Below are positions 42,621 to 50,756 of a DNA stretch of 64,000 bases, piece after piece. Source of the DNA: an uncultured Clostridia bacterium (lineage in GTDB: Bacteria; Bacillota; Clostridia; Lachnospirales; CAG-274). Position numbers and translations under genes: made by a program. The stretch covers positions 48,674-112,673 of the forward strand of contig CANRIS010000006.1 in assembly GCA_947630725.1 (NCBI GenBank), written 5' to 3'. A model generated the notes under the pieces. That model searched no databases. It was not told the DNA's origin and saw only the letters and a program-made list of their open reading frames with translations. Within the stretch, counting starts at the first letter, position 1. Each line of letters opens with the position of its first letter.

Positions 42621-43844
42621 ATGGATAAAATAAAAATGAATGTTCCTATTGTAGAAATGGACGGAGACGAGATGACGAGGGTACTCTGGAAGTGGATAAA
42701 GGATATTCTTATACTGCCCTATGTTGATCTTAAAACAGAGTATTTTGATCTGGGTCTTGTCCACAGAAACGAGACGGACGACAGAGTGACGACAGAAAGC
42801 GCCGAGGCTACAAAAAAATACGGCGTTGCGGTAAAGTGCGCTACCATCACTCCAAACGCAGCCAGAATGACGGAATATGATCTTAAGGAAATGTGGAAGT
42901 CTCCCAACGGAACCATAAGGGCTATCCTTGACGGAACCGTTTTCAGAGCGCCAATATTGGTAAAGGGCATAACTCCCTACATACCCACATGGACAAAGCC
43001 CATCACCATCGCAAGACACGCCTACGGAGATGTCTATAAAAATGTTGAAATGACGGTAAAAGGCGGAGGAAAGGCCGAACTTGTGCTTACCGACAAAGAC
43101 GGAAACAAGACAAGCGAAACGATAATGGACTTTAAGGGAGACGGCATAATTCAGGGACTTCACAACACGGACAAAAGCATAACGGGCTTCGCAAGGAGCT
43201 GCTTTAACTATGCCGTTGATACAAAACAGGATCTATGGTTTGCCACCAAGGACACAATTTCAAAAAAATACGACCACAGATTCAAGGACATTTTTCAGGA
43301 AATATTTGAAAATGAATATAAAGAAAAGTTTGATGCTCTGGGCATAGAATATTTCTATACGCTTATAGACGATGCGGTTGCAAGGGTAATAAGATCAAAC
43401 GGCGGCTATATCTGGGCTTGCAAAAACTATGACGGAGACGTTATGTCCGATATGGTATCGACTGCCTTCGGCTCACTGGCGATGATGACCTCGGTGCTTG
43501 TGTCTCCCGATGGAAAATACGAGTTTGAGGCGGCTCACGGCACCGTACAGAGACACTATTATAAATATTTGAACGGCGAAGAAACCTCTACAAACTCCGT
43601 GGCAACGATTTTTGCATGGAGCGGCGCTTTGAGAAAAAGAGGAGAGCTTGACGGACTTTCGGATCTTATGAAATTTGCGGATTCCCTTGAAAAGGCTGTA
43701 ATAAACACTATCGAGGACGGAATTATGACGGGAGACCTCTACATACTCTCATCCCTGCCCCAAAAGAAAAAAGTAAACAGCCGTGAATTTCTTGAAGCCA
43801 TAGGCAAGAACCTCAATAAAATACTCGCTGCGGAATTTGCATAA
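42621..43844 (+). CDS. icd: NADP-dependent isocitrate dehydrogenase
   Basis: A 407-residue enzyme of the homodimeric eukaryote-like IDH subfamily, oxidatively decarboxylating isocitrate to 2-oxoglutarate for glutamate synthesis. Motifs: [19 protein letters not shown] at the start, the substrate segment [18 protein letters not shown], catalytic region [12 protein letters not shown], metal Asp residues in [10 protein letters not shown] and the NADP-binding [14 protein letters not shown] 42621 follows ACGGAGG. It stands alone behind a strong promoter and an attenuator-like hairpin. Confidence 0.93.
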   Translation: MDKIKMNVPIVEMDGDEMTRVLWKWIKDILILPYVDLKTEYFDLGLVHRNETDDRVTTESAEATKKYGVAVKCATITPNAARMTEYDLKEMWKSPNGTIRAILDGTVFRAPILVKGITPYIPTWTKPITIARHAYGDVYKNVEMTVKGGGKAELVLTDKDGNKTSETIMDFKGDGIIQGLHNTDKSITGFARSCFNYAVDTKQDLWFATKDTISKKYDHRFKDIFQEIFENEYKEKFDALGIEYFYTLIDDAVARVIRSNGGYIWACKNYDGDVMSDMVSTAFGSLAMMTSVLVSPDGKYEFEAAHGTVQRHYYKYLNGEETSTNSVATIFAWSGALRKRGELDGLSDLMKFADSLEKAVINTIEDGIMTGDLYILSSLPQKKKVNSREFLEAIGKNLNKILAAEFA

Positions 43845-43866
43845 CAAAACACAAAAAATTGCTTTA

Positions 43867-43904
43867 TAATAAATGTCGGGACAAAACCCCGGTATTTATT
43901 TTTA
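43867..43904 (+). terminator. Terminator of icd
   Basis: AATAAAT-GT-CGGG pairs with CCCG-GT-ATTTATT, followed by TTT. Confidence 0.7.
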
Positions 43905-43955
43905 AAACAAAACCGCCCGTCAATATTATGTATTGTTGACGAGGCGGTATTTTTG
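43900..43955. terminator. Second hairpin terminator, related to the one at 45001
   Basis: ACCGCC-CGTCAATA pairs with TTGTTGACG-A-GGCGGT followed by ATTTTTG. The stretch from TTTTAAAACAAA through GAGGCGGT is homologous to 45001-45050. Confidence 0.7.
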
Positions 43956-43970
43956 ATGTATTTTATCCGT

Positions 43971-44125
43971 ATTTTAACCGACAAGTAAGTCCCCCGCCTC
44001 TTTAGGCGGTGGGTACTTACTGTTGTATTCGGTGGGAGATGCAAGCTCCCATCCGAATACAAAGGCTTCATCAGAAGCCGTCGGTTATGAGCGCGTAGCG
44101 TAAGCGGAGTGCGAATATCATTGAC
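43971..44125 (+). repeat. 155-bp structured repeat, copy 2
   Basis: Same length and hairpin plan as 12309-12463, with 8 differences (147/155 identical): one A/G change after the second hairpin and seven changes clustered at 44085-44093. Both copies begin ATTTTAACCGAC and end TTGAC. It lies between the icd terminators and the 193-residue protein gene. Confidence 0.75.
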
Positions 44126-44194
44126 TAACATATTTTTTATTAAATCTAAAATAACCTTTTTGAATGGTTCAAGGATATTAGATTTTTGTTTACA

Positions 44195-44776
44195 CTACGT
44201 AAACCGCTCGGGATACATTTCTTTTGCTTTTTCATAGTTATGGACATAATAATACCAATTATCTTTTGACAACTGCCTCACTTCAATGACCTGTTCGCTA
44301 TCGGGGTTTGCGCCATATGATATATATCTGCTTTCATACATAGTGTCCCACAGCGTAAAGACTACATAAAATCCATCAGAATCATGGCAACAAGTAATAT
44401 CTTGGACTTTGCCTTCGTACAATACTTTTATATGATCAAGCAGTTCATCGGGGACATCTATTTCATCGGGAATAGGTATGCTTTCATCGTCCGGATCATT
44501 CTTGCGCCAAACTTCCATACTATACCCCTCTTTTTTACTGGTATATGAATCTGAAACTGAAATATTGTCATAATCCATTTCAAGCAGTTTATCCGCAACA
44601 TAAGATAATTCCTCAATATTGGCTTCCAAATACTTATCAGCTTTGTTGTAACTCGGAGGAAATACAGCTTTATTTAAGTAAATAATTGTATATATCCATG
44701 GCAAACATGGGTATACCATGTATAATATTAAAATTATAGGAACAATAATAATGAGCGTTCTTTTGAGTATTTTCAT
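44195..44776 (-). CDS. Membrane-anchored protein, unknown
   Basis: A 193-residue protein: one N-terminal membrane helix (about residues 8-30) and a roughly 155-residue extracytoplasmic domain with many acidic and tyrosine residues (SIPIPDEIDVPDELLDHIKVLYEGKV, SRYISYGANPDSE). No family recognised. The gene has its own promoter, an ideal AAGGAGG site, lower GC than its neighbours, and lies between two homologous terminators together with a mobile-looking repeat, so it may have been acquired. Confidence 0.7.
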   Translation of the reverse strand: MKILKRTLIIIVPIILILYMVYPCLPWIYTIIYLNKAVFPPSYNKADKYLEANIEELSYVADKLLEMDYDNISVSDSYTSKKEGYSMEVWRKNDPDDESIPIPDEIDVPDELLDHIKVLYEGKVQDITCCHDSDGFYVVFTLWDTMYESRYISYGANPDSEQVIEVRQLSKDNWYYYVHNYEKAKEMYPERFT

Positions 44777-44884
44777 TGTATAACCTCCTTGTGTATCGGT
44801 TTATGTTCGCTATAAAAACATCAGATTGTTTCATTTACAGATATTTTATTGCATTTATTTATCACACAGATATTCTTTATAACA

Positions 44885-44913
44885 AATATAATCCCTTATA
44901 TAAAATATGTCAA
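44885..44913 (-). promoter_or_regulatory. Promoter of the 193-residue protein gene
   Basis: On the minus strand TTGACA (44908-44913), 17-bp spacer, TATATT (44885-44890), giving a leader of about 100 nt. Confidence 0.75.
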
Positions 44914-45000
44914 CAAACAAATCGAAAAGCACGAAATAATACTTAATGTATTATCCAAAAAGCCCTTAAAAAGCCTCTGTGCAGGCTCTCCAAAACTTCG

Positions 45001-45050
45001 TTTTAAAACAAACACCGCCCCGCCGGTATTGTTGGCGAGGCGGTCATTTT
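45001..45050. terminator. Hairpin terminator homologous to 43900-43955
   Basis: ACCGCC pairs with GGCGGT around a CGCC/GGCG inner stem; the flanks TTTTAAAACAAA and TATTGTTGGCGAGGCGGT match the copy at 43900. Confidence 0.6.
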
Positions 45051-45055
45051 GTGGG

Positions 45056-45090
45056 AAAAAATATCCTCCCGGATAATTTTTCGGGAGGAT
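45056..45090 (-). terminator. Terminator of the GH95 gene
   Basis: On the minus strand ATCCTCCCG pairs with CGGGAGGAT (45082-45090 and 45063-45071), followed by ATTTTTT. Confidence 0.85.
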
Positions 45091-45105
45091 AGTGTGATAG
45101 GTGTT

Positions 45106-48100
45106 TTATTTTGCTTTGTTTTCGTTATAGCTGTATGCTGAATTGAGTACCCTGGAGAGGATTGCGGAGGCATCTGAGATTGTGGTTTTTCCGTCGCCGT
45201 CCGTATCCGTATTTTCGGGCTCCACATTCCAGCCGTCTGCTTTCTTTCCTGTTCTGATGTAGTAGAGGAGAGCAGCCGAATCGTTTGCCGTGAGGCGTCC
45301 GTTGTTGTCTATGTCGCCTGCGTTTTCATTTATGCGACCCTCTGTTGTTGTTTCGGAGGATCCGTCTGTAGATGTCTCGGTGGCAGGATCCGTTGTCGTT
45401 GTGTCGGAGCCGTCTCCGCCGTCATCCTTTATTTTGGTATAGGTTGCAATAAGGTCGCCTGAATTGCCGAGATACTTCTGAGCGCTGCTGTAGGGATCCT
45501 GTGTGAATCCGAGCCATATGGTATGAGTCTCCTTTACGTCCTTGAAACCGGATATGTCTATCTCGTTGTTGCCCGTGGATATTTGCTGCTTTGCAAGAAC
45601 CTTGCCATCGGGCGTATCAAGGGTGATTATAACATATATATTGCTGTCTCTTACCTTTGCCATATTGAGAATAAGCTTTGAGAGACCGTTGAAGTCAAAA
45701 TCATCTACCGCATAGCCGAGAGTGACTCCTTCTCTGTTGTAGAGATACCCTACCTCCACGCCGTTGCTGTCTACCTTGGGCAGTGAGCCGTTATCGCTTG
45801 CAAAAAACTGTGTGGTATCGGCTGCCTTATATACCGTCTCGCCCTCCTCGATGGTAGATGCGAAATCCTTGATAACGTACGTCTTTCCCTTGTCTGCGCT
45901 GAATTTAAGAACAGTCGCTCCCTCAAGACCTGAGCTTACGGGGGTTCCGTCCTCGAGAGTTACATTTGCTTCGCCTGCGTATTTTGTTCTGATTCTGAGA
46001 GTGCCGTTTTCGTCTGCCTTTATCTTTGCTTCGGTAGGTATACCCTCGCTCCAGCTCAGATCGACCGTTGCTCCCTCACGGGTTCTGAATCCGCTGAATG
46101 AACCGCTGCCCCACTGAGTAGGAATTGCGGGAAGAAGGTCTATGGTTCCGTCATGGCTCTGTATGAGCATTTCTATAATACCTGCCGTTGCGCCGTAGTT
46201 TCCGTCAATCTGGAAGTTGGGGTGCTGATCGAAAAGGTTGGGCGATGTTCTCGTGGTGAAAAGCTGTTCGAGCATTGACGATGCTGTTTTTCCGTCCAAG
46301 GCTCTTGCGTTGAGAGCGATTCTCCATGCAAGACCCCAGCCTTGTCCGCTGCCTGCGCCTCTTGCGGCAACAGATTTTTGGAAAGCCTTAAATATAGCCT
46401 GCTCGTTTGCATCGCTGCTGTATGCCGAAAGATGTGTTCCGGGGTACATCTCCCAAAGATGAGAACAGTGTCTGTGTCCCGTGTTGTTGCTTGCTCCGTG
46501 GTCATATACTTTTGAAACTGTTCCCTTGAAGGGGTCTGTGACTGTCCACTTTGCCTTGCTGTCATTTACTGAAATATCAAATGTAACATCGCCTCTTGCC
46601 CACTCGTTTATAAGGCCTGCCTTATCAATAATGTTGGGCGCTATTTTGCCCTTCTCATCGCCAAGATATGACGAAGGCATCTGCTCGTCTATCGCTGCAA
46701 GAAGGTCTGCGTTTTCTTCGGTCTTTCCGAGTATTGTCGAAGCCTGTCTTACCATATCATAGAGGTTTCTCACAAGCTGGGTATCCATAGCCGCTCCGGG
46801 CTGAACGCCGCCCTGTTCGGGTGAACAGGATGCAGCCGTCACAAGATAGCCTGTTTCGGGATCCACAACCAAAAACTGTGTGAAGAACTTAGCCGCTCCC
46901 ACCATATAGGGATAAACCTCCGCAAGATATGCCTCGTCCTTATTATACTGATAATACTGCCATGCGTGATCAAGGAGCCATGCGCCGCCTGTGGGCCACA
47001 GGCCTGCCGTTGCGTTGTCTATGGGCTGAGTACCTCTCCAAAGGTCAAAATTGTGGTGAGTTACCCACGGGTCGCCCGGTTGATAGCTGTCGTCTCCCCT
47101 GTCGTTGTATATGCCGTATTGATTTGCCGCCGTTATGCTTCCGCTCTGGGCAAGCTCGTCAAACGTGTCAATAAGGGGCTTTTCGCAGTCGGCAAGTCCG
47201 AGGGGCTGGGCTGCCCAATAGTTCATCTGTGTATTTATGTTTATTGTATACTTGCCCTTCCACGATGCCGACAAAGCTCCGTTCCACTTTCCTGTCAGGT
47301 TGAGGGGCTGGCTTTCGGGTATTTCGATGTTGTCGCCGTAGGCTGCCCTGCCTGCTCTCGAACCGCTGAGTATAAGGTATTTTCCATAGTTGAATTCAAG
47401 CGCCGCAAGCTGATTGTCGCCCTTGCTGTAGGTCGAATAAACACCGTTTTTATTGGCATCTGAAAGCTTTGAGCCTGCTCCCGTCAGAAAGCCCGATTGT
47501 CCGTTTATATTTATTCTTACTCTCTGTTCGGTAGGAGTATCGGCATAGTCAACTCCGTTTGCATTGTCAAGCTTAAGGTCTGTAGCCGCAAACTGAGGTT
47601 CAAAGTCCTCAATATGTCTTGCCTTTATGCTGTCATAGCTTCTTGAAAGTATGTTTCTCTCATATGTGTCGCAGTCCTTGCCCTGCTTTGAGTTGTCAAG
47701 GTGCAGATAGTCAACATAGTTTGTTGCTCCTATAACATAGACAGTCGTGTTCTTTGCGCCGGAAACATTTACCGTGGTGTTGTCGCCGCTTACCGAAAAT
47801 TTGCCGTCGCCGTCAAGGAGCATTCTTGCCTCAAACTTTATGGCGTTCACTGTGGCGGGAGCGTTGTTGTCCTTGTTGCCGTCCGTTATAGCCGCTTTAA
47901 GTTTGACTTCCTTGTCGCTTACCTTTTCGTAGCTGTAATAGTCGGGCTTGCTGTTGTGATATGTATGCAGCTCTGCGCTGAAATTTGCCGCATTGTCGGT
48001 TTCGATATGTGTAACCACCGCCTGATCGGGATAGCTGGCAAAGCTTTCACGCTTGAAGTGTGTTCCCGCATAGTCATATTCAACAGTGACTATACCGTTT

Positions 48101-49047
48101 TTCATATCAAGGCTTTTTACATAGTTTTCGGCATTTTCGTGCTTCTGTCCAAAATCAAGATATACCTCAACAAACGACTTGTAGGCTCTCTGGGACGAGG
48201 GGTTGCCGAGGAATGTGGCCTCTACCATCTTTTCCATATTCCATCTGTCCTGAACCGCCTGCTGTTCTTTTGCGTTGTCTATGTTGAGCGCCTGAAAAGC
48301 TATGCTTAAGTCTGCAAACTGAGGATATTTTGTTCTGAAAGCCTCATCGCCTATAACGACATTTTCCGCTCCGATCTGAGCGGGCGTGCCATCGGGGTTT
48401 GCCCCTCTGTAATACTTCCAGCCGTCCTTTATACTTCCGCTTGTCTGATCCTTGACTGAGATCTTGTTTGCGTCCCTTGTCTGGGCGTTGGTGGTGAGGG
48501 TGTTTCCGTTTTCGTCTTCAAGAGTTCCATAGGGAGAACCGTCCCAACAGGTATCTTCATTTATCTGAATAACCTCCTTGTCGATTCCTCCTGCCACCAT
48601 AGCCGCCATTCTTCCGTTTCCGATAGGATAGCTGTTCGTCCATACAAATTCGGAATATTCCCAGCCGTTATAGTTTGTGCCTTTTGATGCGTAGGGGTTC
48701 TGAACGCCTGTGGCATCCTTTGAAGCATTGGGATTTACTTCGGCTGCGTTTGAATAAATGCCTGCCTGAGCCAGAACATTTTCGATAGGATTGTTCGTCC
48801 ACATAACCGTCTGCGGATCAAAACCGTCTTTTTCTTCCGCAAGCTCCGCCGACTGCGAATCAACGGTTTCAACCGCCGCATCCGAGAGCACATCCTCCAT
48901 GGGGCCAACGCCTGTCTCCGAATCTGCCGAAACAAATTCTTCTTCTGCGCCTACGCTTTCTTCTCCGACCGTATCATCGGCAGGAACGCTGACCGTCCCT
49001 ATAGCCATAACAGCCGCAAGCATAAGCGCGCCAACGGTTCTTTTCAT
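45106..49047 (-). CDS. GH95 alpha-L-fucosidase with C-terminal dockerin
   Basis: A 1313-residue secreted enzyme. A signal peptide (1-23) and an acidic linker precede the GH95 fold: N-terminal beta-domain beginning FVWTNSYPIGNGRMAAM (about residue 135), an (alpha/alpha)6 barrel with the catalytic-Asn region NINTQMNYW (about 602) and the FQIDGNYGATAGIIEM motif holding the general base Asp (about 947). A further beta-sandwich-like region (about 1085-1210) and a Thr/Ser linker lead to a type I-like dockerin (about 1242-1308) with two Ca-binding repeats, GDIDNNGRLTANDSA and DTDGDGKTTISDAS. It likely releases fucose from host or plant glycans and docks on a cohesin. AAAGGAGG precedes ATG 49047. Confidence 0.9.
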   Translation of the reverse strand: MKRTVGALMLAAVMAIGTVSVPADDTVGEESVGAEEEFVSADSETGVGPMEDVLSDAAVETVDSQSAELAEEKDGFDPQTVMWTNNPIENVLAQAGIYSNAAEVNPNASKDATGVQNPYASKGTNYNGWEYSEFVWTNSYPIGNGRMAAMVAGGIDKEVIQINEDTCWDGSPYGTLEDENGNTLTTNAQTRDANKISVKDQTSGSIKDGWKYYRGANPDGTPAQIGAENVVIGDEAFRTKYPQFADLSIAFQALNIDNAKEQQAVQDRWNMEKMVEATFLGNPSSQRAYKSFVEVYLDFGQKHENAENYVKSLDMKNGIVTVEYDYAGTHFKRESFASYPDQAVVTHIETDNAANFSAELHTYHNSKPDYYSYEKVSDKEVKLKAAITDGNKDNNAPATVNAIKFEARMLLDGDGKFSVSGDNTTVNVSGAKNTTVYVIGATNYVDYLHLDNSKQGKDCDTYERNILSRSYDSIKARHIEDFEPQFAATDLKLDNANGVDYADTPTEQRVRININGQSGFLTGAGSKLSDANKNGVYSTYSKGDNQLAALEFNYGKYLILSGSRAGRAAYGDNIEIPESQPLNLTGKWNGALSASWKGKYTININTQMNYWAAQPLGLADCEKPLIDTFDELAQSGSITAANQYGIYNDRGDDSYQPGDPWVTHHNFDLWRGTQPIDNATAGLWPTGGAWLLDHAWQYYQYNKDEAYLAEVYPYMVGAAKFFTQFLVVDPETGYLVTAASCSPEQGGVQPGAAMDTQLVRNLYDMVRQASTILGKTEENADLLAAIDEQMPSSYLGDEKGKIAPNIIDKAGLINEWARGDVTFDISVNDSKAKWTVTDPFKGTVSKVYDHGASNNTGHRHCSHLWEMYPGTHLSAYSSDANEQAIFKAFQKSVAARGAGSGQGWGLAWRIALNARALDGKTASSMLEQLFTTRTSPNLFDQHPNFQIDGNYGATAGIIEMLIQSHDGTIDLLPAIPTQWGSGSFSGFRTREGATVDLSWSEGIPTEAKIKADENGTLRIRTKYAGEANVTLEDGTPVSSGLEGATVLKFSADKGKTYVIKDFASTIEEGETVYKAADTTQFFASDNGSLPKVDSNGVEVGYLYNREGVTLGYAVDDFDFNGLSKLILNMAKVRDSNIYVIITLDTPDGKVLAKQQISTGNNEIDISGFKDVKETHTIWLGFTQDPYSSAQKYLGNSGDLIATYTKIKDDGGDGSDTTTTDPATETSTDGSSETTTEGRINENAGDIDNNGRLTANDSAALLYYIRTGKKADGWNVEPENTDTDGDGKTTISDASAILSRVLNSAYSYNENKAK

Positions 49048-49070
49048 AAAAATTCCTCCTTTTTTTCTCT

Positions 49071-49104
49071 TTCCTATTATGGTAAAATTCCTATTATGGT
49101 AAAA
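49071..49104. repeat. 17-bp perfect tandem repeat upstream of the GH95 gene
   Basis: TTCCTATTATGGTAAAA occurs twice head to tail at 49071-49087 and 49088-49104, 24 bp before the GH95 start codon. It lies where the promoter or operator should be. Confidence 0.85.
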
Positions 49105-49171
49105 TACAATATACCAAATATACAAAATTTTTAACAGTACCAGATTGGGTCTGTTTTTATGGGGCCAGCTA

Positions 49172-49200
49172 TTGAAATTTTATTGCATATGGGATATAAT
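49172..49200 (+). promoter_or_regulatory. Promoter of the MocR-like regulator gene
   Basis: TTGAAA (49172-49177), 17-bp spacer, TATAAT (49195-49200). Two TACCA(A/G)AT direct repeats at 49112-49119 and 49138-49145 lie upstream and resemble ATACCA sites bound by the MocR member GabR. Confidence 0.65.
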
Positions 49201-49229
49201 ATTTTAAAAAGAAAAAAAGAGGTGATATT

Positions 49230-50609
49230 ATGAATACGATCGGTTTTGCGCTTGACAGAGGCTCGGCTGTGCCGCTTTATATGCAGCTGTACAATCATTT
49301 CAGTGCCCTGATATCATCGGGGAAAATACAGAACGGCGAAAAACTCCCGTCACGGCGAAGGCTTATGGAGGAGCTTAAGCTCAGCAAGTCCACCGTTGAC
49401 AACGCCTATCATCTTCTTGAAAAGGACGGCTTTGTGGTATCGCGATCACGCAGCGGTTTTTTTGCCCGTTCGGCATCTTCTCTGTCGGCTTATACCGAGG
49501 AGCAGGATTTTTATTCAAATCCGGGCATTGTCATAAATATGAGCCATCAGGGCATAGACATCAGGTCAATGCCCACAGAGGCACTTTCACGGCTTTTCCG
49601 CAATTATTCCTACGATATGCCCTCTCTTTTTTCATTCGGGCACAAATACGGAGAAGAGGAGCTTCGCAGAGCCATATCAAAAGCCCTTTCGGAGCTTCAC
49701 GGCATAGAGGTGCCCTATGACCGCATAATAATAGGCGCAGGCACCGAATATCTTCTTGAACAGCTTGTACACGTTTTTCCGAAATCAACGGTTTTCGGCT
49801 TTGAAAATCCCACCTTTGCCAGAAGCTATGTCGCCGTGCGCAACTCAGCCGAAAAAGTGGAGCTTTTAAACTCGTCTCCCGATGCCTTTCCTCAACAGGC
49901 GCTTATTGAAAGCGGCATTGATGTGCTTTATGTCGCCTGTGACGGCACATTTCCATTCAACCGCATTCTTTCGCAGGATCAGCGCAAATTTATTTTGGAC
50001 TGGGCAGGAATGGGCGAAAACCGCTATGTAATAGAGGCCGCCTTTGATTCAGACTTTTGCAGTGGAGCAGGCTCGGCTCTTATATCCCGTGACAGCGACC
50101 ATGTAATTTATATTGGTACTTTTTCACGCTCCATAGCCTCATCGGTCAAAATCTCGTATATGGTTGTGCCGAAAAAAATAAAGAAGCTTTTTAACAATAT
50201 TCTGCCCTATTATACCTGCCTTGCAGACCGCATATGTCAGCAGGCAATAGCCGAATATATAAAAAGCGGAAAATACCTTCGTCATACCGAAAGGCTAAAA
50301 AAAATATACGAAAAAAAGCGCTCCCTGCTGCTTTCGGAAATCGACAAGTCACCTCTGAAAAAAATCGTTAAGGTGTCGAACAATGTGGGCGGCACATATT
50401 TTATACTCACCATAGACAAGGACGCAAGCGAAAACAGCCTCAGAACAGCGGCGGCAAAAAACGGCGTAAAGCTTATGCCCCTGTCCTCCGGTCTTATATC
50501 GCCATCCTCTCTTTTGCCCAAAAATTCTTTTATAATGGGCTTCGGCGAGCTTGATGACGAGCAGATAAAGGACGCCGTAAAACGCCTTTCAGAAGCGTGG
50601 GCGACCTAA
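49230..50609 (+). CDS. MocR/GabR-type regulator with degenerate PLP site
   Basis: A 459-residue fusion of a GntR winged helix (residues 10-75: PLYMQLYNHFSALISSGKI, KLPSRRRLMEELKLSKSTVDNAY) and a class I aminotransferase-like domain (about 105-459). The residues that hold PLP in the family are changed: the Schiff-base Lys of the GTFSK motif is Arg300 (GTFSRS), and the IEDDYDSEF motif reads IEAAFDSDF, losing the Asp (Ala270) and Tyr (Phe272). It probably no longer binds PLP covalently. It is divergent from the GH95 gene and 147 bp before pncB, either of which may be its target. Confidence 0.88.
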   Translation: MNTIGFALDRGSAVPLYMQLYNHFSALISSGKIQNGEKLPSRRRLMEELKLSKSTVDNAYHLLEKDGFVVSRSRSGFFARSASSLSAYTEEQDFYSNPGIVINMSHQGIDIRSMPTEALSRLFRNYSYDMPSLFSFGHKYGEEELRRAISKALSELHGIEVPYDRIIIGAGTEYLLEQLVHVFPKSTVFGFENPTFARSYVAVRNSAEKVELLNSSPDAFPQQALIESGIDVLYVACDGTFPFNRILSQDQRKFILDWAGMGENRYVIEAAFDSDFCSGAGSALISRDSDHVIYIGTFSRSIASSVKISYMVVPKKIKKLFNNILPYYTCLADRICQQAIAEYIKSGKYLRHTERLKKIYEKKRSLLLSEIDKSPLKKIVKVSNNVGGTYFILTIDKDASENSLRTAAAKNGVKLMPLSSGLISPSSLLPKNSFIMGFGELDDEQIKDAVKRLSEAWAT

Positions 50610-50668
50610 GACATATATATAGCGATGGTTTTTTATGTGAATAAAATATAAATATATGTCCAAAACAA

Positions 50669-50697
50669 TTGAAAGGGCATAAAAAATGTGTTATAAT
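50669..50697 (+). promoter_or_regulatory. Promoter of pncB
   Basis: TTGAAA (50669-50674), 17-bp spacer, TATAAT (50692-50697). Confidence 0.75.
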
Positions 50698-50756
50698 TAT
50701 ATAAATATCAAATTTCGGACAGCTTCTCCGGAACAGAGCGCAAAAGGGGAATAAAA

